A stretch of 59,288 nt of DNA from Bryobacterales bacterium (GTDB taxonomy: Bacteria > Acidobacteriota > Terriglobia > Bryobacterales > UBA6623): contig JAPPMB010000036.1 of NCBI GenBank assembly GCA_028819255.1, positions 1 to 59,288 of the forward strand, written 5' to 3'. How positions within the stretch are numbered: position 1 is the stretch's first letter; each line of letters starts with the position of its first letter. The position numbers were made by a program, and so were the translations under genes. The notes under the pieces were generated by a model, which saw only the letters and a list, made by a program, of their open reading frames with translations, had not been told where the DNA came from and did no database searches. Below are positions 27,039 through 36,227 of the stretch, piece by piece.

Positions 27039-28939
27039 ATTCAACATTCAAGACCGCAGTCTTCTGGATCGTGATGTTGTGTACGGCGGTCCTGCTTTGG
27101 AGGGCGGTCAACGCCAAGAGCGGCGACAAGATCACGACCATGAGCTTCAGCGAGTTCATGGAAGAGGTCGAGCAGGGCAACGTCCAGGAGGTCACCGCCG
27201 CCGGCCAGAAGGTCGAGGGGGAGTCCAGTTCCGGAAAGTTCCAGACCACGATCCCCACCGACTATCCCAAGGTTTACGACCTGCTGACCGCGCAGGGCGT
27301 GACGGTCAACGTCAAGGACCAGGCCTCCCTCGGGTTCTGGTCGGTTTTCTGGCGTGTGGCGCCTCTCGTGCTGATCGTCTTCTTCTGGATCTTCATGATG
27401 CGCCAGCTGCAGGCTGGCGGCAATCGGGCCCTCAGCTTCGGGAAGAGTCGCGCCCGGCTGCTGACGGCCCAGCAGAAGAAGGTCACCTTCCGGGACGTCG
27501 CGGGCGTGGATGAGGCGAAGGAGGAGCTGCAGGAGATCATCGAGTTCCTCAAGGAGCCGCAGAAGTTCCAGAAGCTTGGCGGGCGCATACCCAAGGGTGT
27601 GCTGCTGATCGGCCCGCCGGGCACCGGCAAGACCCTGCTGGCACGCGCGGTCGCAGGCGAGGCCAACGTGCCTTTCTTCTCGATCTCGGGCTCGGACTTC
27701 GTCGAGATGTTCGTCGGGGTCGGGGCGAGCCGCGTCCGGGACCTTTTCGAGCAGGGCAAGAAGAGCGCTCCCTGCATCGTGTTCATCGACGAGATCGACG
27801 CCGTCGGGCGGCATCGCGGTGCGGGCCTGGGCGGAGGTCACGACGAGCGCGAGCAGACGCTGAACCAGCTGCTCGTGGAAATGGACGGCTTCGATTCCAA
27901 CGAGGGCGTCATCCTGATGGCGGCCACAAACCGGCCGGACGTGCTGGACCCGGCCCTGCTGCGGCCCGGGCGCTTCGACAGGCGCGTCGTGGTCTCAAGG
28001 CCGGACGTGCGCGGACGCCAGGGAATCCTCCAGGTGCACACTGCCAAGGTTCCGCTGGCCGCCGACGTGAATCTCACGGTGCTGGCGCGCGGGACTCCGG
28101 GCTTTTCGGGTGCGGACCTGGCGAATCTGGCCAACGAGGCCGCCCTGCTCGCCGCGCGGCAGAACCGCAAGGTCGTCACGATGGCGGACTTCGAGCTGGC
28201 GAAGGACAAGGTCATGATGGGCGCGGAGCGCCGGTCGATGATCTTGCGGGACGAGGAGAAGCAGAACACGGCCTACCACGAGGCGGGCCACGCCGTGGTG
28301 GCGGCCCTGCTCGAGCAGGCCGACCCCCTGCACAAGGTCACGATCATTCCGAGGGGCCAGGCGCTGGGCCTGACCATGCAGCTGCCCCTGGACGACAAGC
28401 ACACCTACACGCGCGCCTACCTCTGCGACCAGCTCGCCATCCTGATGGGCGGGCGGATCGCGGAGGAGCTGTTCATGGGCCACATGACGACCGGTGCGGG
28501 CAACGACCTGGAGAGAGCGACGGATCTGGCGAGACAGATGGTCTGCGAGTGGGGCATGAGCCGCATGGGGCCGCTCACCTTCGGGAAGCGCGAAGAGGAG
28601 GTGTTCCTGGGGCGCGAGATCACCCAGCAGCGCAACTACTCGGAGGCCACCGCGATCCGGATCGACTCGGAGGTGCAGGCGATCGTTTCCGAGAGCTATC
28701 GCCGGGCCAAGGAGCTGATTCAGGACAACGAGCGCGGGCTCGAGCGCATTGCCGAGGCCCTGCTGGAGCGCGAGGTGCTCGACGGAGAGGAGGTCATGGC
28801 GCTGATCAGGGGCGAAACCCTGCTGCCGCTGGCCATTCCGCCCCCGCCCGACGAGGACGCCGGAGAGCCCGAGGCCCCGCAGGCCGTGGCTCCATCGACG
28901 CTGCCGGGTCTGGACGAGGGCCAGCCTTCGCCGGCCTAG
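27035..28939 (+). CDS. ftsH: ATP-dependent zinc metalloprotease FtsH
   Basis: A membrane-anchored AAA protease that degrades misfolded and regulatory membrane and cytosolic proteins. There are two N-terminal helices (residues 7-22 and 103-121), with a periplasmic domain between them. Walker A is 'GPPGTGKT' (193-200) and Walker B '[11 protein letters not shown]' (248-258). The second region of homology is '[20 protein letters not shown]', and the zinc motif is HEAGH (415-419). The length is 634 residues. The start is the GTG overlapping the tilS stop, with AGAGG upstream. The C-terminal tail is proline-rich. It converges with ssb, 11 bases apart. Confidence 0.97.
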   Translation: MNSTFKTAVFWIVMLCTAVLLWRAVNAKSGDKITTMSFSEFMEEVEQGNVQEVTAAGQKVEGESSSGKFQTTIPTDYPKVYDLLTAQGVTVNVKDQASLGFWSVFWRVAPLVLIVFFWIFMMRQLQAGGNRALSFGKSRARLLTAQQKKVTFRDVAGVDEAKEELQEIIEFLKEPQKFQKLGGRIPKGVLLIGPPGTGKTLLARAVAGEANVPFFSISGSDFVEMFVGVGASRVRDLFEQGKKSAPCIVFIDEIDAVGRHRGAGLGGGHDEREQTLNQLLVEMDGFDSNEGVILMAATNRPDVLDPALLRPGRFDRRVVVSRPDVRGRQGILQVHTAKVPLAADVNLTVLARGTPGFSGADLANLANEAALLAARQNRKVVTMADFELAKDKVMMGAERRSMILRDEEKQNTAYHEAGHAVVAALLEQADPLHKVTIIPRGQALGLTMQLPLDDKHTYTRAYLCDQLAILMGGRIAEELFMGHMTTGAGNDLERATDLARQMVCEWGMSRMGPLTFGKREEEVFLGREITQQRNYSEATAIRIDSEVQAIVSESYRRAKELIQDNERGLERIAEALLEREVLDGEEVMALIRGETLLPLAIPPPPDEDAGEPEAPQAVAPSTLPGLDEGQPSPA

Positions 28940-28944
28940 GCCGG
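28931..28944. repeat. Perfect 14-bp palindrome at the ftsH stop
   Basis: CCGGCCTAGGCCGG is a perfect palindrome with no loop and contains the ftsH TAG stop. It lies in the 11-base gap before the convergent ssb stop. It might contribute to bidirectional termination or be chance in GC-rich DNA; no T-run is present. Confidence 0.35.
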
Positions 28945-28950
28945 GCCGCC

Positions 28951-29496
28951 TCAGAAGGGGATGTCGTCGTCGTCCACGGGCGAATCGCCCATGCCGGACC
29001 CGCCGCCCGCGCTGCTTCGGTCGTGCCCGCCCGGGCTGTGGCCGCGCTGGCCTCCTCCGGAACCGAATCCGCCTCCCTGGCCGCCGGAGGAACGGTAGCC
29101 GGAGTCCTGTCCGCCTCCGGACTGGTAGCCGCCCGGCCCTCCCTGGGATCCTCCCCCGCCGTCACGGCCACCGAGGAGCATCAGGCCGAACGAATCGCAG
29201 ACGACTTCCGTCCGATAGCGCTTCTGGCCGCTCTGGTCCTCCCATGACCGGGTCTGGAGCCGGCCCTCGACGTAGACCTGTGTGCCCTTTCTGAGGTAGG
29301 GAGCGACGCGGTCGCCTCTCCACAGGACGACGTCGTGCCAGTCCGTCGCGTCCCTCCAGTTGCCTTCGGCATCCTTGTAGCGGCGCGCCGTGGCGACGGT
29401 GAAGTTCGTCACCGCCGTTCCGCTCTGCGTGTGCCGCGTTTCGGCGTCCCTGCCCAGATTGCCGATCAACATCACCTTGTTCAGGCCGCGTGCCAT
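28951..29496 (-). CDS. ssb: Single-stranded DNA-binding protein
   Basis: An OB-fold protein that coats ssDNA in replication and repair. The N-terminus 'RGLNKVMLIGNLGRDAETR', 'VTNFTVATARRY', 'DWHDVVLWRG' and 'GTQVYVEGRLQTRSW' define the SSB core (about residues 1-112). A long Gly/Ser/Gln-rich linker follows, ending in the acidic tip 'DDDDIPF' that recruits partner proteins. The length is 181 residues. There is no ribosome site before the ATG; a minus-strand TATTGT box lies 11 bases upstream and overlaps the promoter of the divergent gene. Confidence 0.97.
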   Translation of the reverse strand: MARGLNKVMLIGNLGRDAETRHTQSGTAVTNFTVATARRYKDAEGNWRDATDWHDVVLWRGDRVAPYLRKGTQVYVEGRLQTRSWEDQSGQKRYRTEVVCDSFGLMLLGGRDGGGGSQGGPGGYQSGGGQDSGYRSSGGQGGGFGSGGGQRGHSPGGHDRSSAGGGSGMGDSPVDDDDIPF

Positions 29497-29506
29497 GCGT
29501 TCACGT

Positions 29507-29513
29507 TACAATA
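29507..29513. promoter_or_regulatory. Overlapping divergent -10-like boxes (ssb and YncE-like gene)
   Basis: The plus strand reads TACAAT (29507-29512), nine bases before a GTG. The minus strand reads TATTGT (29513-29508), 11 bases before the ssb ATG. The two boxes share five positions, so only one direction could be occupied by polymerase at a time. Confidence 0.4.
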
Positions 29514-29521
29514 AGCCGACC

Positions 29522-30574
29522 GTGAAGTTCAAGTGCGGACGGCTGGAAATGGTAGGAGGGCTGACAAGTGTTCGACATATGTTTCCATTGCTTGCGATGT
29601 TGATAGGCGGATTGTCGGCCGCGGAGCGGGCGGATCTCATGGTCGTGGAGAAAAAGAGCAGCTCCGTCGGCTTCTATTCCTCTTCCGGCCGGCGCGTCGC
29701 AGGCGTAGCCGTGGGCGAGACGCCGCACGAGGTGGCCATCTCGCGGGACGGCCGGTTCGCCTATGTCTCCGACAACGGCGTGCTCTGGATGGACTACGAA
29801 GGGCCCGGCGGGAACACGATCTCGATCGTGGACATCGCGCGCAGAACGCTTGCAGGCACGTTGTCGCTGGGGAAGTTCCACCGCCCCCACGGCATCGCCC
29901 TCGACCCGCACTCGAGCCGGGCCTTCGTCACCGCGGAGAATCCCGACCGGATCGTGCTCGTCGATCTCGACTCGCAGTCCGTGATCAGCGACTTCGACAA
30001 CGGAGGCTCCGATCCGCACATGGTCTCGTTCGGCAGGGGCGGCCGATGGGGGTACGTGTCGAACACCGGGAGCAACACGGTCGGGATCGTGCATGCGGTC
30101 ACCGGGGAGCTGCATCTGGTCGAGGTCGGCCGGGCCCCGCAGGGGAGCCTGCCGTCGCGGGACGGCACCACGCTGTGGGTGACGTGCCTGGACGACGGGC
30201 GGATCGACATCATCGACACGGCGGCCAGAGCGAGGACCGGGTCCATCGAGACCGGGCCGGGCCCCAACCGCGTGGTCGCGACGCCCGACGAGAAGCTGCT
30301 GGTCTACTCGCTGCAGACCGGCGAGGCGGTCGGCATCGCCGACATCGAGGCCGGCGCGGAGGTCGCCCGGATCCCCCTAGGCGGGCAGCCGCTCTCCATC
30401 GCCCTGTCGCGCGACGGCGCCTACGCGTTCGCCGGCGTCCAGGACCGGGACCAGATCTGGATCGTCTCCGTGCCGGAGCGCACGGTGGTGCAGGTCATCG
30501 ACACCCCGCCCGGGACGGGCCCCGACCCGGTCGTCGAGATCGGCACGTACTTCCCCACGAAGGCCAGACCATGA
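29522..30574 (+). CDS. YncE-like beta-propeller protein, exported
   Basis: A seven-blade, lactonase/YncE-type repeat protein. Blade signatures recur: '[20 protein letters not shown]', '[20 protein letters not shown]', '[20 protein letters not shown]', '[16 protein letters not shown]' and '[20 protein letters not shown]'. A hydrophobic stretch '[18 protein letters not shown]' is the export signal. The GTG at 29522 fits the upstream TACAAT; ATGs at 29549 and 29579 are alternatives that shorten the signal's n-region. Such proteins often bind ligands or scaffold rather than catalyse. Its stop overlaps the ATG of larB (ATGA). Confidence 0.8.
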   Translation: MKFKCGRLEMVGGLTSVRHMFPLLAMLIGGLSAAERADLMVVEKKSSSVGFYSSSGRRVAGVAVGETPHEVAISRDGRFAYVSDNGVLWMDYEGPGGNTISIVDIARRTLAGTLSLGKFHRPHGIALDPHSSRAFVTAENPDRIVLVDLDSQSVISDFDNGGSDPHMVSFGRGGRWGYVSNTGSNTVGIVHAVTGELHLVEVGRAPQGSLPSRDGTTLWVTCLDDGRIDIIDTAARARTGSIETGPGPNRVVATPDEKLLVYSLQTGEAVGIADIEAGAEVARIPLGGQPLSIALSRDGAYAFAGVQDRDQIWIVSVPERTVVQVIDTPPGTGPDPVVEIGTYFPTKARP

Positions 30575-31317
30575 ACGAAGCCCAGCTCCGTGCCCTCCTC
30601 GAGGACGTGCGCCGGGGGCGCCGCGACATCGAAAGCGCCATCGGCGAGATGCGCCACATGCCGTTCGAGGACCTGGGCTTCGCCAAGGTCGACCATCATC
30701 GGGCCCTGCGGCACGGCATGCCCGAGGTGATCCTCGGACAGGGCAAGACGACAGGAGAGGTCCGGGCGATCGCTGCGAACCTGATCCAGCGGTCGCCGAA
30801 CCTCCTGATCACCCGCGCGACCGAGGCCATGTACGAGGCGGTGCGCGAACTGGACCCGGAGACCGAGCATTTTCCGCGCTCGCGCGCCATCCGGCTGTGG
30901 AAGGACCGCACCCGCGTGGGCAAGGGCACGATCGCCGTTGTGTGCGCCGGCACGGGCGACATCCCCGTCGCGGAGGAGGCCCGGGTGACCGCGGAGGTGA
31001 TGGGCAACGACGTCGACACCATCTACGACGTCGGCGTCGCCGGAATCCACCGTCTCCTGTCGAGGATCGAGCGCATCCAGGCTGCCCGCGTGGCCATCTG
31101 CTGTGCGGGCATGGAGGGAGCCCTCCCGAGCGCGCTGGGGGGCCTCGTGTCCGTTCCCGTCATCGCCGTGCCGACCAGTGTGGGCTACGGAGCCAGCTTC
31201 AACGGGCTCTCCGCGCTTCTGGGCATGCTCAACTCCTGCTCCAGCAATGTCTCCGTGGTGAACATCGACAACGGTTTCGGCGCCGCCTACGTCTCGACGC
31301 TGATCAACCGGCTCTGA
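30571..31317 (+). CDS. larB: LarB, pyridinium-3,5-biscarboxylic acid mononucleotide synthase
   Basis: It carboxylates and hydrolyses nicotinic acid adenine dinucleotide as the first step of nickel-pincer nucleotide (NPN) cofactor synthesis. The 248-residue protein has the PurE/AIR-carboxylase-like core: '[19 protein letters not shown]', '[11 protein letters not shown]', '[16 protein letters not shown]' and '[19 protein letters not shown]'. The N-terminal LarB-specific part contains '[20 protein letters not shown]'. The ATG overlaps the stop of the preceding propeller gene. LarC, LarE and a LarA-type racemase are not in the window. Confidence 0.93.
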   Translation: MNEAQLRALLEDVRRGRRDIESAIGEMRHMPFEDLGFAKVDHHRALRHGMPEVILGQGKTTGEVRAIAANLIQRSPNLLITRATEAMYEAVRELDPETEHFPRSRAIRLWKDRTRVGKGTIAVVCAGTGDIPVAEEARVTAEVMGNDVDTIYDVGVAGIHRLLSRIERIQAARVAICCAGMEGALPSALGGLVSVPVIAVPTSVGYGASFNGLSALLGMLNSCSSNVSVVNIDNGFGAAYVSTLINRL

Positions 31318-31342
31318 CACCGACTGTGCGAAACTAGCGTTC

Positions 31343-32176
31343 ATGGTGACGGCAAGGTGGACGGTTCTCGTCGCGGCGGCGCTCGTGTTCGGCCTGGGGG
31401 CGCCTTCAGGCGTCCGGGCCCAGTCCGAGGAGAAGATGCACCTGCTGGTGCTCGGCGGGTCCGACTTCTTCGCACACGATGCGGTTTCGCACGCGATGTT
31501 CACGATGGCCAAGGTCGGCGAGCGCTCCGGACTGTTCGATGTTCGGTTCCGGACCGACATGGAACTCGTATCCAAGGCGAAGCTGAAGGGCAACCGCAAG
31601 AATCTGGACTACTTCGACGCGGTGATGTTCTACACGCAGGGCGACTTGGAGATCGGCGAGGCGGAGAAGGCCGATCTGATGCGGTTCGTCAAGGAGGACG
31701 GCAAGGGGATCCTGGTGGCCCACAGCGGGACGGACTCGTTCCGCGAGACTTGGCCCGAGTACATCGAGATGGTCGGCGGAGCGTTCGTGAACCACCCTTG
31801 GCACCAGGAGGTCCGCGTCCGCGTCGAGGACGGCTCCCATCCGATCAGCCGGCATTTCCCAAGGACCTTTGCGATCACCGACGAGATCTATCAGCTGAAC
31901 CGGTACTCCCGCGACAAGGTCCGGGTACTGCTCAGCATGGACCCGTCGACCGTGGATCTCACCAAGAAGGGCGTTCGGAGAGAGGACCGCGACTTCGCGC
32001 TCGCGTGGGTGAAGGAGTTCGGCAATGGCCGCGTGTTCACCTGCGTGCTGGGCCACCGGAACGAGGTCTGGGACGACCCCGGCATCCAGAAGATGTGGCT
32101 CGAGGCATTCCGCTGGGCGGTCGGGATCACTGACGGCGAAACCGGCGCGCTGCCGCTCCCGACAGACGACGACTGA
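31343..32176 (+). CDS. Exported ThuA-domain protein
   Basis: A 277-residue protein with a signal peptide ('TVLVAAALVFGLGAPSGVRA') and a ThuA (trehalose-utilisation, glutamine-amidotransferase-like) domain. The domain shows 'LLVLGGSDFFAHDAVS', 'YFDAVMFYTQGDLEIGEAE', 'GILVAHSGTDSF', 'HPISRHFPRTFAITDEIY' and 'GNGRVFTCVLGHRNEVWDDP'. The catalytic cysteine of true amidotransferases is absent, as is usual for ThuA; the role may be in sugar binding or metabolism. It follows larB by 25 bases and probably belongs to the same unit. It overlaps the convergent response regulator by 50 bases. Confidence 0.88.
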   Translation: MVTARWTVLVAAALVFGLGAPSGVRAQSEEKMHLLVLGGSDFFAHDAVSHAMFTMAKVGERSGLFDVRFRTDMELVSKAKLKGNRKNLDYFDAVMFYTQGDLEIGEAEKADLMRFVKEDGKGILVAHSGTDSFRETWPEYIEMVGGAFVNHPWHQEVRVRVEDGSHPISRHFPRTFAITDEIYQLNRYSRDKVRVLLSMDPSTVDLTKKGVRREDRDFALAWVKEFGNGRVFTCVLGHRNEVWDDPGIQKMWLEAFRWAVGITDGETGALPLPTDDD

Positions 32177-32888
32177 GGCCCGGCCCGGGCTCGGCGACGA
32201 AGCGGTATCCCACACCTCGCACCGTGACGAGGTGCCGAGGCTTGGACGGTTCGGGCTCGATCGAGCGCCGCAGCCTGACGATGAAGTTGTCGATGGCCCG
32301 CGTGTCGGTGTCCTCGCGCACACCCCACACCTCCTCAAGCAGCGTCTTTCTCGACACGTTGCGGCCCTCGTTGCTGATCAGGTGATGCAGCAGCTTGGCC
32401 TCCATCATCGTCAGGTCGCGAACCTCGCTGCCGACCCATAGCTGCTGCCTTGCGAAGTCGACCCTGCGTCCGTTGAACTCGTAGGTGTCGGGCGCTTCCT
32501 GCTGCTGCTCGCCCGCGCTCCAGCGATGCCTTCGCAGAAGGCCGCGGATTCGTGCCAGAAGCACGGCCAGATCGAACGGCTTCGGCAGGTAGTCGTCCGC
32601 GCCGGCGGAAAGGCCCTCGACGATGTCCTCGGGCCTTCGCCGTGCCGTGAGCATCATCACGGGGACGTAGCATCCGTTGGAACGCAGCTTCCGCACGACC
32701 TCGAACCCGTCCATGCCCGGAAGCATGACGTCGACCAGGAGGGCGTCGAACGATCCTCCCGCCCGTACTGCCTGCAGGGCCTCCTCGCCGGTTTCCGTGA
32801 TGCGGGCTGCGAATCCCTCGGCCTCCAGATTGAACTGCAGGCCTCTGGCGATGTGCTGCTCGTCCTCGACGATCAGGACGCGTTTCAT
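32127..32888 (-). CDS. OmpR/PhoB-type response regulator
   Basis: A DNA-binding transcriptional regulator controlled by phosphorylation. The receiver domain has E9/D10, the phospho-acceptor D53 in 'LLVDVMLPGMDG' and K103 in 'LPKPFD'. The C-terminal winged helix contains 'LTMMEAKLLHHLISNEGRNV' and 'TRAIDNFIVRLRRSIEPEP' and ends with 'TVRGVGYRF'. An extra arginine-rich tail of about 20 residues follows and is encoded in the overlap with the thuA-type gene. The histidine kinase start overlaps its region in reverse order: the regulator ATG lies downstream of the kinase in the transcript order kinase-then-regulator. Confidence 0.92.
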   Translation of the reverse strand: MKRVLIVEDEQHIARGLQFNLEAEGFAARITETGEEALQAVRAGGSFDALLVDVMLPGMDGFEVVRKLRSNGCYVPVMMLTARRRPEDIVEGLSAGADDYLPKPFDLAVLLARIRGLLRRHRWSAGEQQQEAPDTYEFNGRRVDFARQQLWVGSEVRDLTMMEAKLLHHLISNEGRNVSRKTLLEEVWGVREDTDTRAIDNFIVRLRRSIEPEPSKPRHLVTVRGVGYRFVAEPGPGLSRRLSGAAARRFRRQ

Positions 32889-33790
32889 GCCGTCGCCGCC
32901 AGGGGCAATTCGATCGTGAACGTGCTGCCGCGGCCTTTTCCGTCGCTCTCCCCGAACACTCGCCCGCCGTGCTTCTTGGCGACGGTCTGCACGATGTACA
33001 GCCCCAGCCCCGTGCCCTTGGCACGCAGCGTGCCCTGGATCCGGTAGAACCGCCGGAAGATGCGGCGGAGCTCGTCCGGAGCGATCCCTATCCCGTTGTC
33101 CCGGATGCTGATGGCCACGGTCGCCGCGCCCATCTTCGCGATCTCGATCCAGACCTGGGCCCGGTCGCCGGAGTACTTCACCGAATTGTCGATCAGATTC
33201 GAGACGGCGGCGCGCAGTTCATCGCCGTTGCCCATGACGACCGCCTTCTCGCCCCGGGGGATCCGGTTGCGGAAGCGCAGAACGCCGGCGGGCAGGTCAT
33301 GGCTGCGCTGGAGACTGTCGATGCAGTCAAGCACCATGTCGGGCACGTTGATCGGGGCGCGCTGTGACTTGCGGCGGGAGCCGAGAGCGCCGGCGCGCAG
33401 AACCTGCTCGATGGTGCCCTGCAGCCGATCCATGTCGGCCAGCATGATCCCGTAGAATTCGCGCCGCCGCTCCTCGTCGACGGCTCTCGACTGAAGGGTC
33501 TCCAGATAGAGCTTGAGCGACGCGACGGGGGTCTTGAGTTCGTGCGTGACGGCGTTGATGAAGGCATCGTGCTTCTCGTTGCGCCGGATTTCCCGCACCA
33601 GGAACACGGTGTTGAGCACGAGCCCCGCAACGAGGAACAGGCCGGCGATGACGCCCAGGGCGAGCACCACGCCGCTGCGCCAGTTGGCCACGAGCCAGCC
33701 GATGTTCAGCGCGACGGCCAGAGCGATGAGGCAGATTCCGAACGCGATCCAGAAGATCACCGACCGCTTGCGGTGTCCGGGCAGGTCCAC
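32885..33790 (-). CDS. Membrane sensor histidine kinase
   Basis: Two N-terminal helices ('WIAFGICLIALAVALNIGWL' and 'VVLALGVIAGLFLVAGLVL') are separated by a very short loop, so it probably senses within the membrane or cytoplasm. The H-box is 'NAVTHELKTPVASLKLYLE' with H83; N-box 'SNLIDNSVKYS', G1 'IRDNGIGIAP', F 'RFYRI' and G2 'GTGLGLYIV' complete the kinase. The GTG start follows TATCAT by nine bases. It is the first gene of a kinase-regulator operon; its stop overlaps the regulator ATG by four bases. Confidence 0.92.
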   Translation of the reverse strand: MDLPGHRKRSVIFWIAFGICLIALAVALNIGWLVANWRSGVVLALGVIAGLFLVAGLVLNTVFLVREIRRNEKHDAFINAVTHELKTPVASLKLYLETLQSRAVDEERRREFYGIMLADMDRLQGTIEQVLRAGALGSRRKSQRAPINVPDMVLDCIDSLQRSHDLPAGVLRFRNRIPRGEKAVVMGNGDELRAAVSNLIDNSVKYSGDRAQVWIEIAKMGAATVAISIRDNGIGIAPDELRRIFRRFYRIQGTLRAKGTGLGLYIVQTVAKKHGGRVFGESDGKGRGSTFTIELPLAATA

Positions 33791-33799
33791 GCTGCTCCC

Positions 33800-33805
33800 A
33801 TGATA
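33800..33805 (-). promoter_or_regulatory. -10-like hexamer TATCAT before histidine kinase
   Basis: Minus-strand TATCAT is followed by nine bases, then the GTG start. A GGGAG in the spacer is close to the start and could act as a ribosome site if transcription began further upstream. Confidence 0.35.
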
Positions 33806-34233
33806 CGTTCAGCCGCCGCGGGTGCCGGACGAGTTCGATGCCACCGTACCCATCCGGGCGGAAGGAACAACCGGCGCTTCCCGGTACTCGGAAGCGAGTG
33901 ACGGCTGGCCGAGCGTGCGGGTGCAGCAAGGCGAAGGCCCTTGCACCGGCTCTTGCGGTCCGTCACCGGGAGAGCCAACGCAGGATTCCGCTACGCATGG
34001 TGCGGGAGCGCCGCCAGCCCAGCCGGCGCAACTCGGCCACCGCCCGTGCCAGACCGCCAGGCTCAATGGCAGGGTCCTGCACAGGACACAAGATGCCGCG
34101 TCCAAGTGGGCATCGTGCCCCGCTGTTCCGGCACGGCTCCCTCCTCCAACCCAGTTGCCGCACCTCGACTTGGCGTCCCCCGCTGTGCATTCCCGATGTC
34201 GGGGCGGGGAATGGTCGTCGGCCGGGACCGCCC
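33806..34233. other. Intergenic, possibly decayed coding sequence
   Basis: There is no intact gene. A minus-strand stretch near 33970-34060 reads protein-like ('GGLARAVAELRRLGWRRSRT') but is short and unidentified. No RNA gene was seen. Confidence 0.4.
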
Positions 34234-34239
34234 TATAAT
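34234..34239 (+). promoter_or_regulatory. Consensus -10 TATAAT before sugar isomerase-like gene
   Basis: A perfect TATAAT is followed by TCGAGTC and the ATG at 34247. Standard -10 to initiation spacing places the transcript start at or one base before the ATG, a clear leaderless candidate. No clear -35 is present. Confidence 0.55.
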
Positions 34240-34246
34240 TCGAGTC

Positions 34247-35128
34247 ATGCTGACCCGGCGCGAGCTGATTCCCTCCCTTGCCTTCCTCCCTGCCGTCGCA
34301 GGGGCCGGCACGCCCAGGCTTGTCGGAGAGGGGCCGCGCCTGAAGACCGCGATCTGTGCCTACTCGTTCCGAAAGGCGCTCGCCGACGGATCTCTGAGCT
34401 ATCTGGACCTCGTTGACATGGCCGTCGAGAACGGGGTCGACGGGCTGGACTCGACGGTGTACTGGTTCCCGCGCGACAATCTCCGGTCCTTTCTTTCCGC
34501 ATACCGCCGCAAGGCCTATCTCGCAGCCGTCGACCTGCCGAGCATCGCGATCCGGAGCGACCTCTGCAAGGCGGCCCCCCGCGATCAGGAACGGGAAGTC
34601 GCCTGGCTCCGGCACTGGGTCGACATTTCTCACAGGCTCGGCTCCAGTCACATCCGGGTCTTCGGAGGCCACGTCCCGGAGGGCAGGACGGAAGACGAAG
34701 CCGCTTCCTGGGTGGCCGAGATCCTGAAGCGGTCGGCTGACTACGCGGCGGACCACGGCGTGGTCCTCGGCTTGGAGAACCACGGCGGGATCACGTCCGG
34801 CGCGGAGCGCATCATCCAGATCGTGCGGTCGGTTGATCATCCCAACGTCGGCATCAACCTCGACACCGGGAATTTCCGCAGCGAGCCCTACAGGCAGATC
34901 GAGATGAGCCTTCCCTATGCCGTGAACTCCCAGTTCAAGGTCAACATCCGGGACGAGGAGGGCAACCACCAGCCTTCCGACTGGGACCGGATCGTCGCCA
35001 TGTTTGCCGAGGCCGGGTACCGCGGCTACATGGCGCTCGAGTACGAGGCCGCGGAGGATCCCTTCACGGCGGTGCCGCACCACCTGGCGCGCTTGCGGGA
35101 GCTGGCGGCCCGCTTTAGCAGCGGCTGA
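34247..35128 (+). CDS. Exported xylose-isomerase-like TIM barrel protein
   Basis: A 293-residue sugar phosphate isomerase/epimerase-family protein. The N-terminus 'MLTRRELIPSLAFLPAVAGAG' has a twin-arginine-like export signal. Barrel features include 'AICAYSFRKALADGSLSYLD', 'HIRVFGGHVPEG', 'GVVLGLENHGGITSGAERII' (metal-binding E), 'VGINLDTGNF' (D), 'FKVNIRDEEGNHQPSDW' and 'GYMALEYEAAEDP' (E). These are the usual metal ligands. The sugar substrate cannot be read from sequence. The gene is monocistronic with its own TATAAT. Confidence 0.85.
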   Translation: MLTRRELIPSLAFLPAVAGAGTPRLVGEGPRLKTAICAYSFRKALADGSLSYLDLVDMAVENGVDGLDSTVYWFPRDNLRSFLSAYRRKAYLAAVDLPSIAIRSDLCKAAPRDQEREVAWLRHWVDISHRLGSSHIRVFGGHVPEGRTEDEAASWVAEILKRSADYAADHGVVLGLENHGGITSGAERIIQIVRSVDHPNVGINLDTGNFRSEPYRQIEMSLPYAVNSQFKVNIRDEEGNHQPSDWDRIVAMFAEAGYRGYMALEYEAAEDPFTAVPHHLARLRELAARFSSG

Positions 35129-35224
35129 CGCGCAGCCGGGGGCTCCGCTTCCTGGCTCGAGAGAATCAGGCCCCACTCAACGATCCGAAGCGATCGATCG
35201 CGGGAATGCCGAATTGTCTGGGGT

Positions 35225-35550
35225 GGGGTAGGTTCCGGGCGGGGGACGTCAAGTCCCGGCTCCCAGCGGTAGCCGCAATCGCGACGTCCGCAAAGCCGGG
35301 CGGCTCTCCAGCCGTACGCGCCCAGTCCGTCGGTTCGCCCGCGAGCCGGGCGGCTCTGGCATCGAACGGCTGCGCACGGTCCCCGTCGGCGTGAAGAACG
35401 GCTTCGATCCGGATTGACCAAGGAAGCCTTGGCGGCTGCGATGACCACTCCCGTCGCGTCCGTCGCAGAAGGGGTGAGGCCTGATTGCCGTGCGGAAAGC
35501 AGCGCCCCTAGGGCGAACGCGAGTGGTGCAGCGAGAATGCGGCGCTGCAT
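35225..35550 (-). pseudogene. Decayed N-terminus of a TonB receptor with carboxypeptidase-regulatory domain
   Basis: From an ATG at 35550 the minus strand encodes a signal peptide ('RRILAAPLAFALGALLSA') and the start of a Cna-like repeat ('TDATGVVIAAAKASLVN'), the same layout as the intact receptor at 42-45 kb. The frame then breaks. In another frame, further along, 'PPGFADVAIAATAGSRDLT' matches the end of the same domain type. The plug and barrel are absent, so this is a 5' remnant. Confidence 0.6.
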
Positions 35551-36227
35551 TGGAAGCCCCCGAGGTCCAAGGGCCAGCGCAACAACTCCCGCCGAGCCGC
35601 GGGGCCTACCTTGCCGCCCTCTCTGGTTCGGGGCAAGATCGCAGAGAGAATCTCAGGTGCCAGGAACTTGGAGTCGCACCGCAGTCCGCAAGATCCATAC
35701 GGGATCAGGCCTCGACCAAGGCCCGCGACGTGCCTTTGCAAGGAGCCTATCGGAATCCGGGTCGCACATACATTGTTCTATTGCCGGGTCGAAATGCAGT
35801 CCACGTCCGGCCCGGCGGGCGTATCCGCAAAGATTCACGAGGCCGCATGTGAGGTGCGCCGCGTCAGCATTGACGATCGACTGCTTGCGGCCGCCCGCGC
35901 TATCGAGGGAGGCATACGCATGCTCGGCCGGCCCGAGCCGCGGTGCGCCATGCCGGCCGCTTTGGTCTTGTCCCTTCCAGGATCCACCTGGCACCCGCCC
36001 AGCCCAGCACAGGGTGATCGCGGAGCCTTCGGCGCCGAGAGGCACGATTCTGACCGTGATGCCGCCGGAACCACTTGAATCGGCGCAGTTTTCTTGGACT
36101 CACAACAAATGCGACTTCGAATCGAATTTCATGCACATTTCTTTCCAATACATTCGCAGACAACCCAGCTGGCACGCACCATGCGTCGCTTGAGAGCGAG
36201 GAGTTTCCATCACTCCTAGGAAGGACG
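35551..36227. other. Intergenic at left edge of AT-richer block
   Basis: No intact gene is visible. Base composition changes from GC-rich to AT-richer at about 36.08 kb. Open frames on both strands have unnatural, arginine- or serine-dominated composition. Confidence 0.5.

Noticed and set aside
35414..36193. A 259-codon plus-strand frame in the 35-36 kb gap
   Set aside because: Its composition is unnatural and it runs across the GC change and over the receptor remnant on the other strand. No family pattern was seen.
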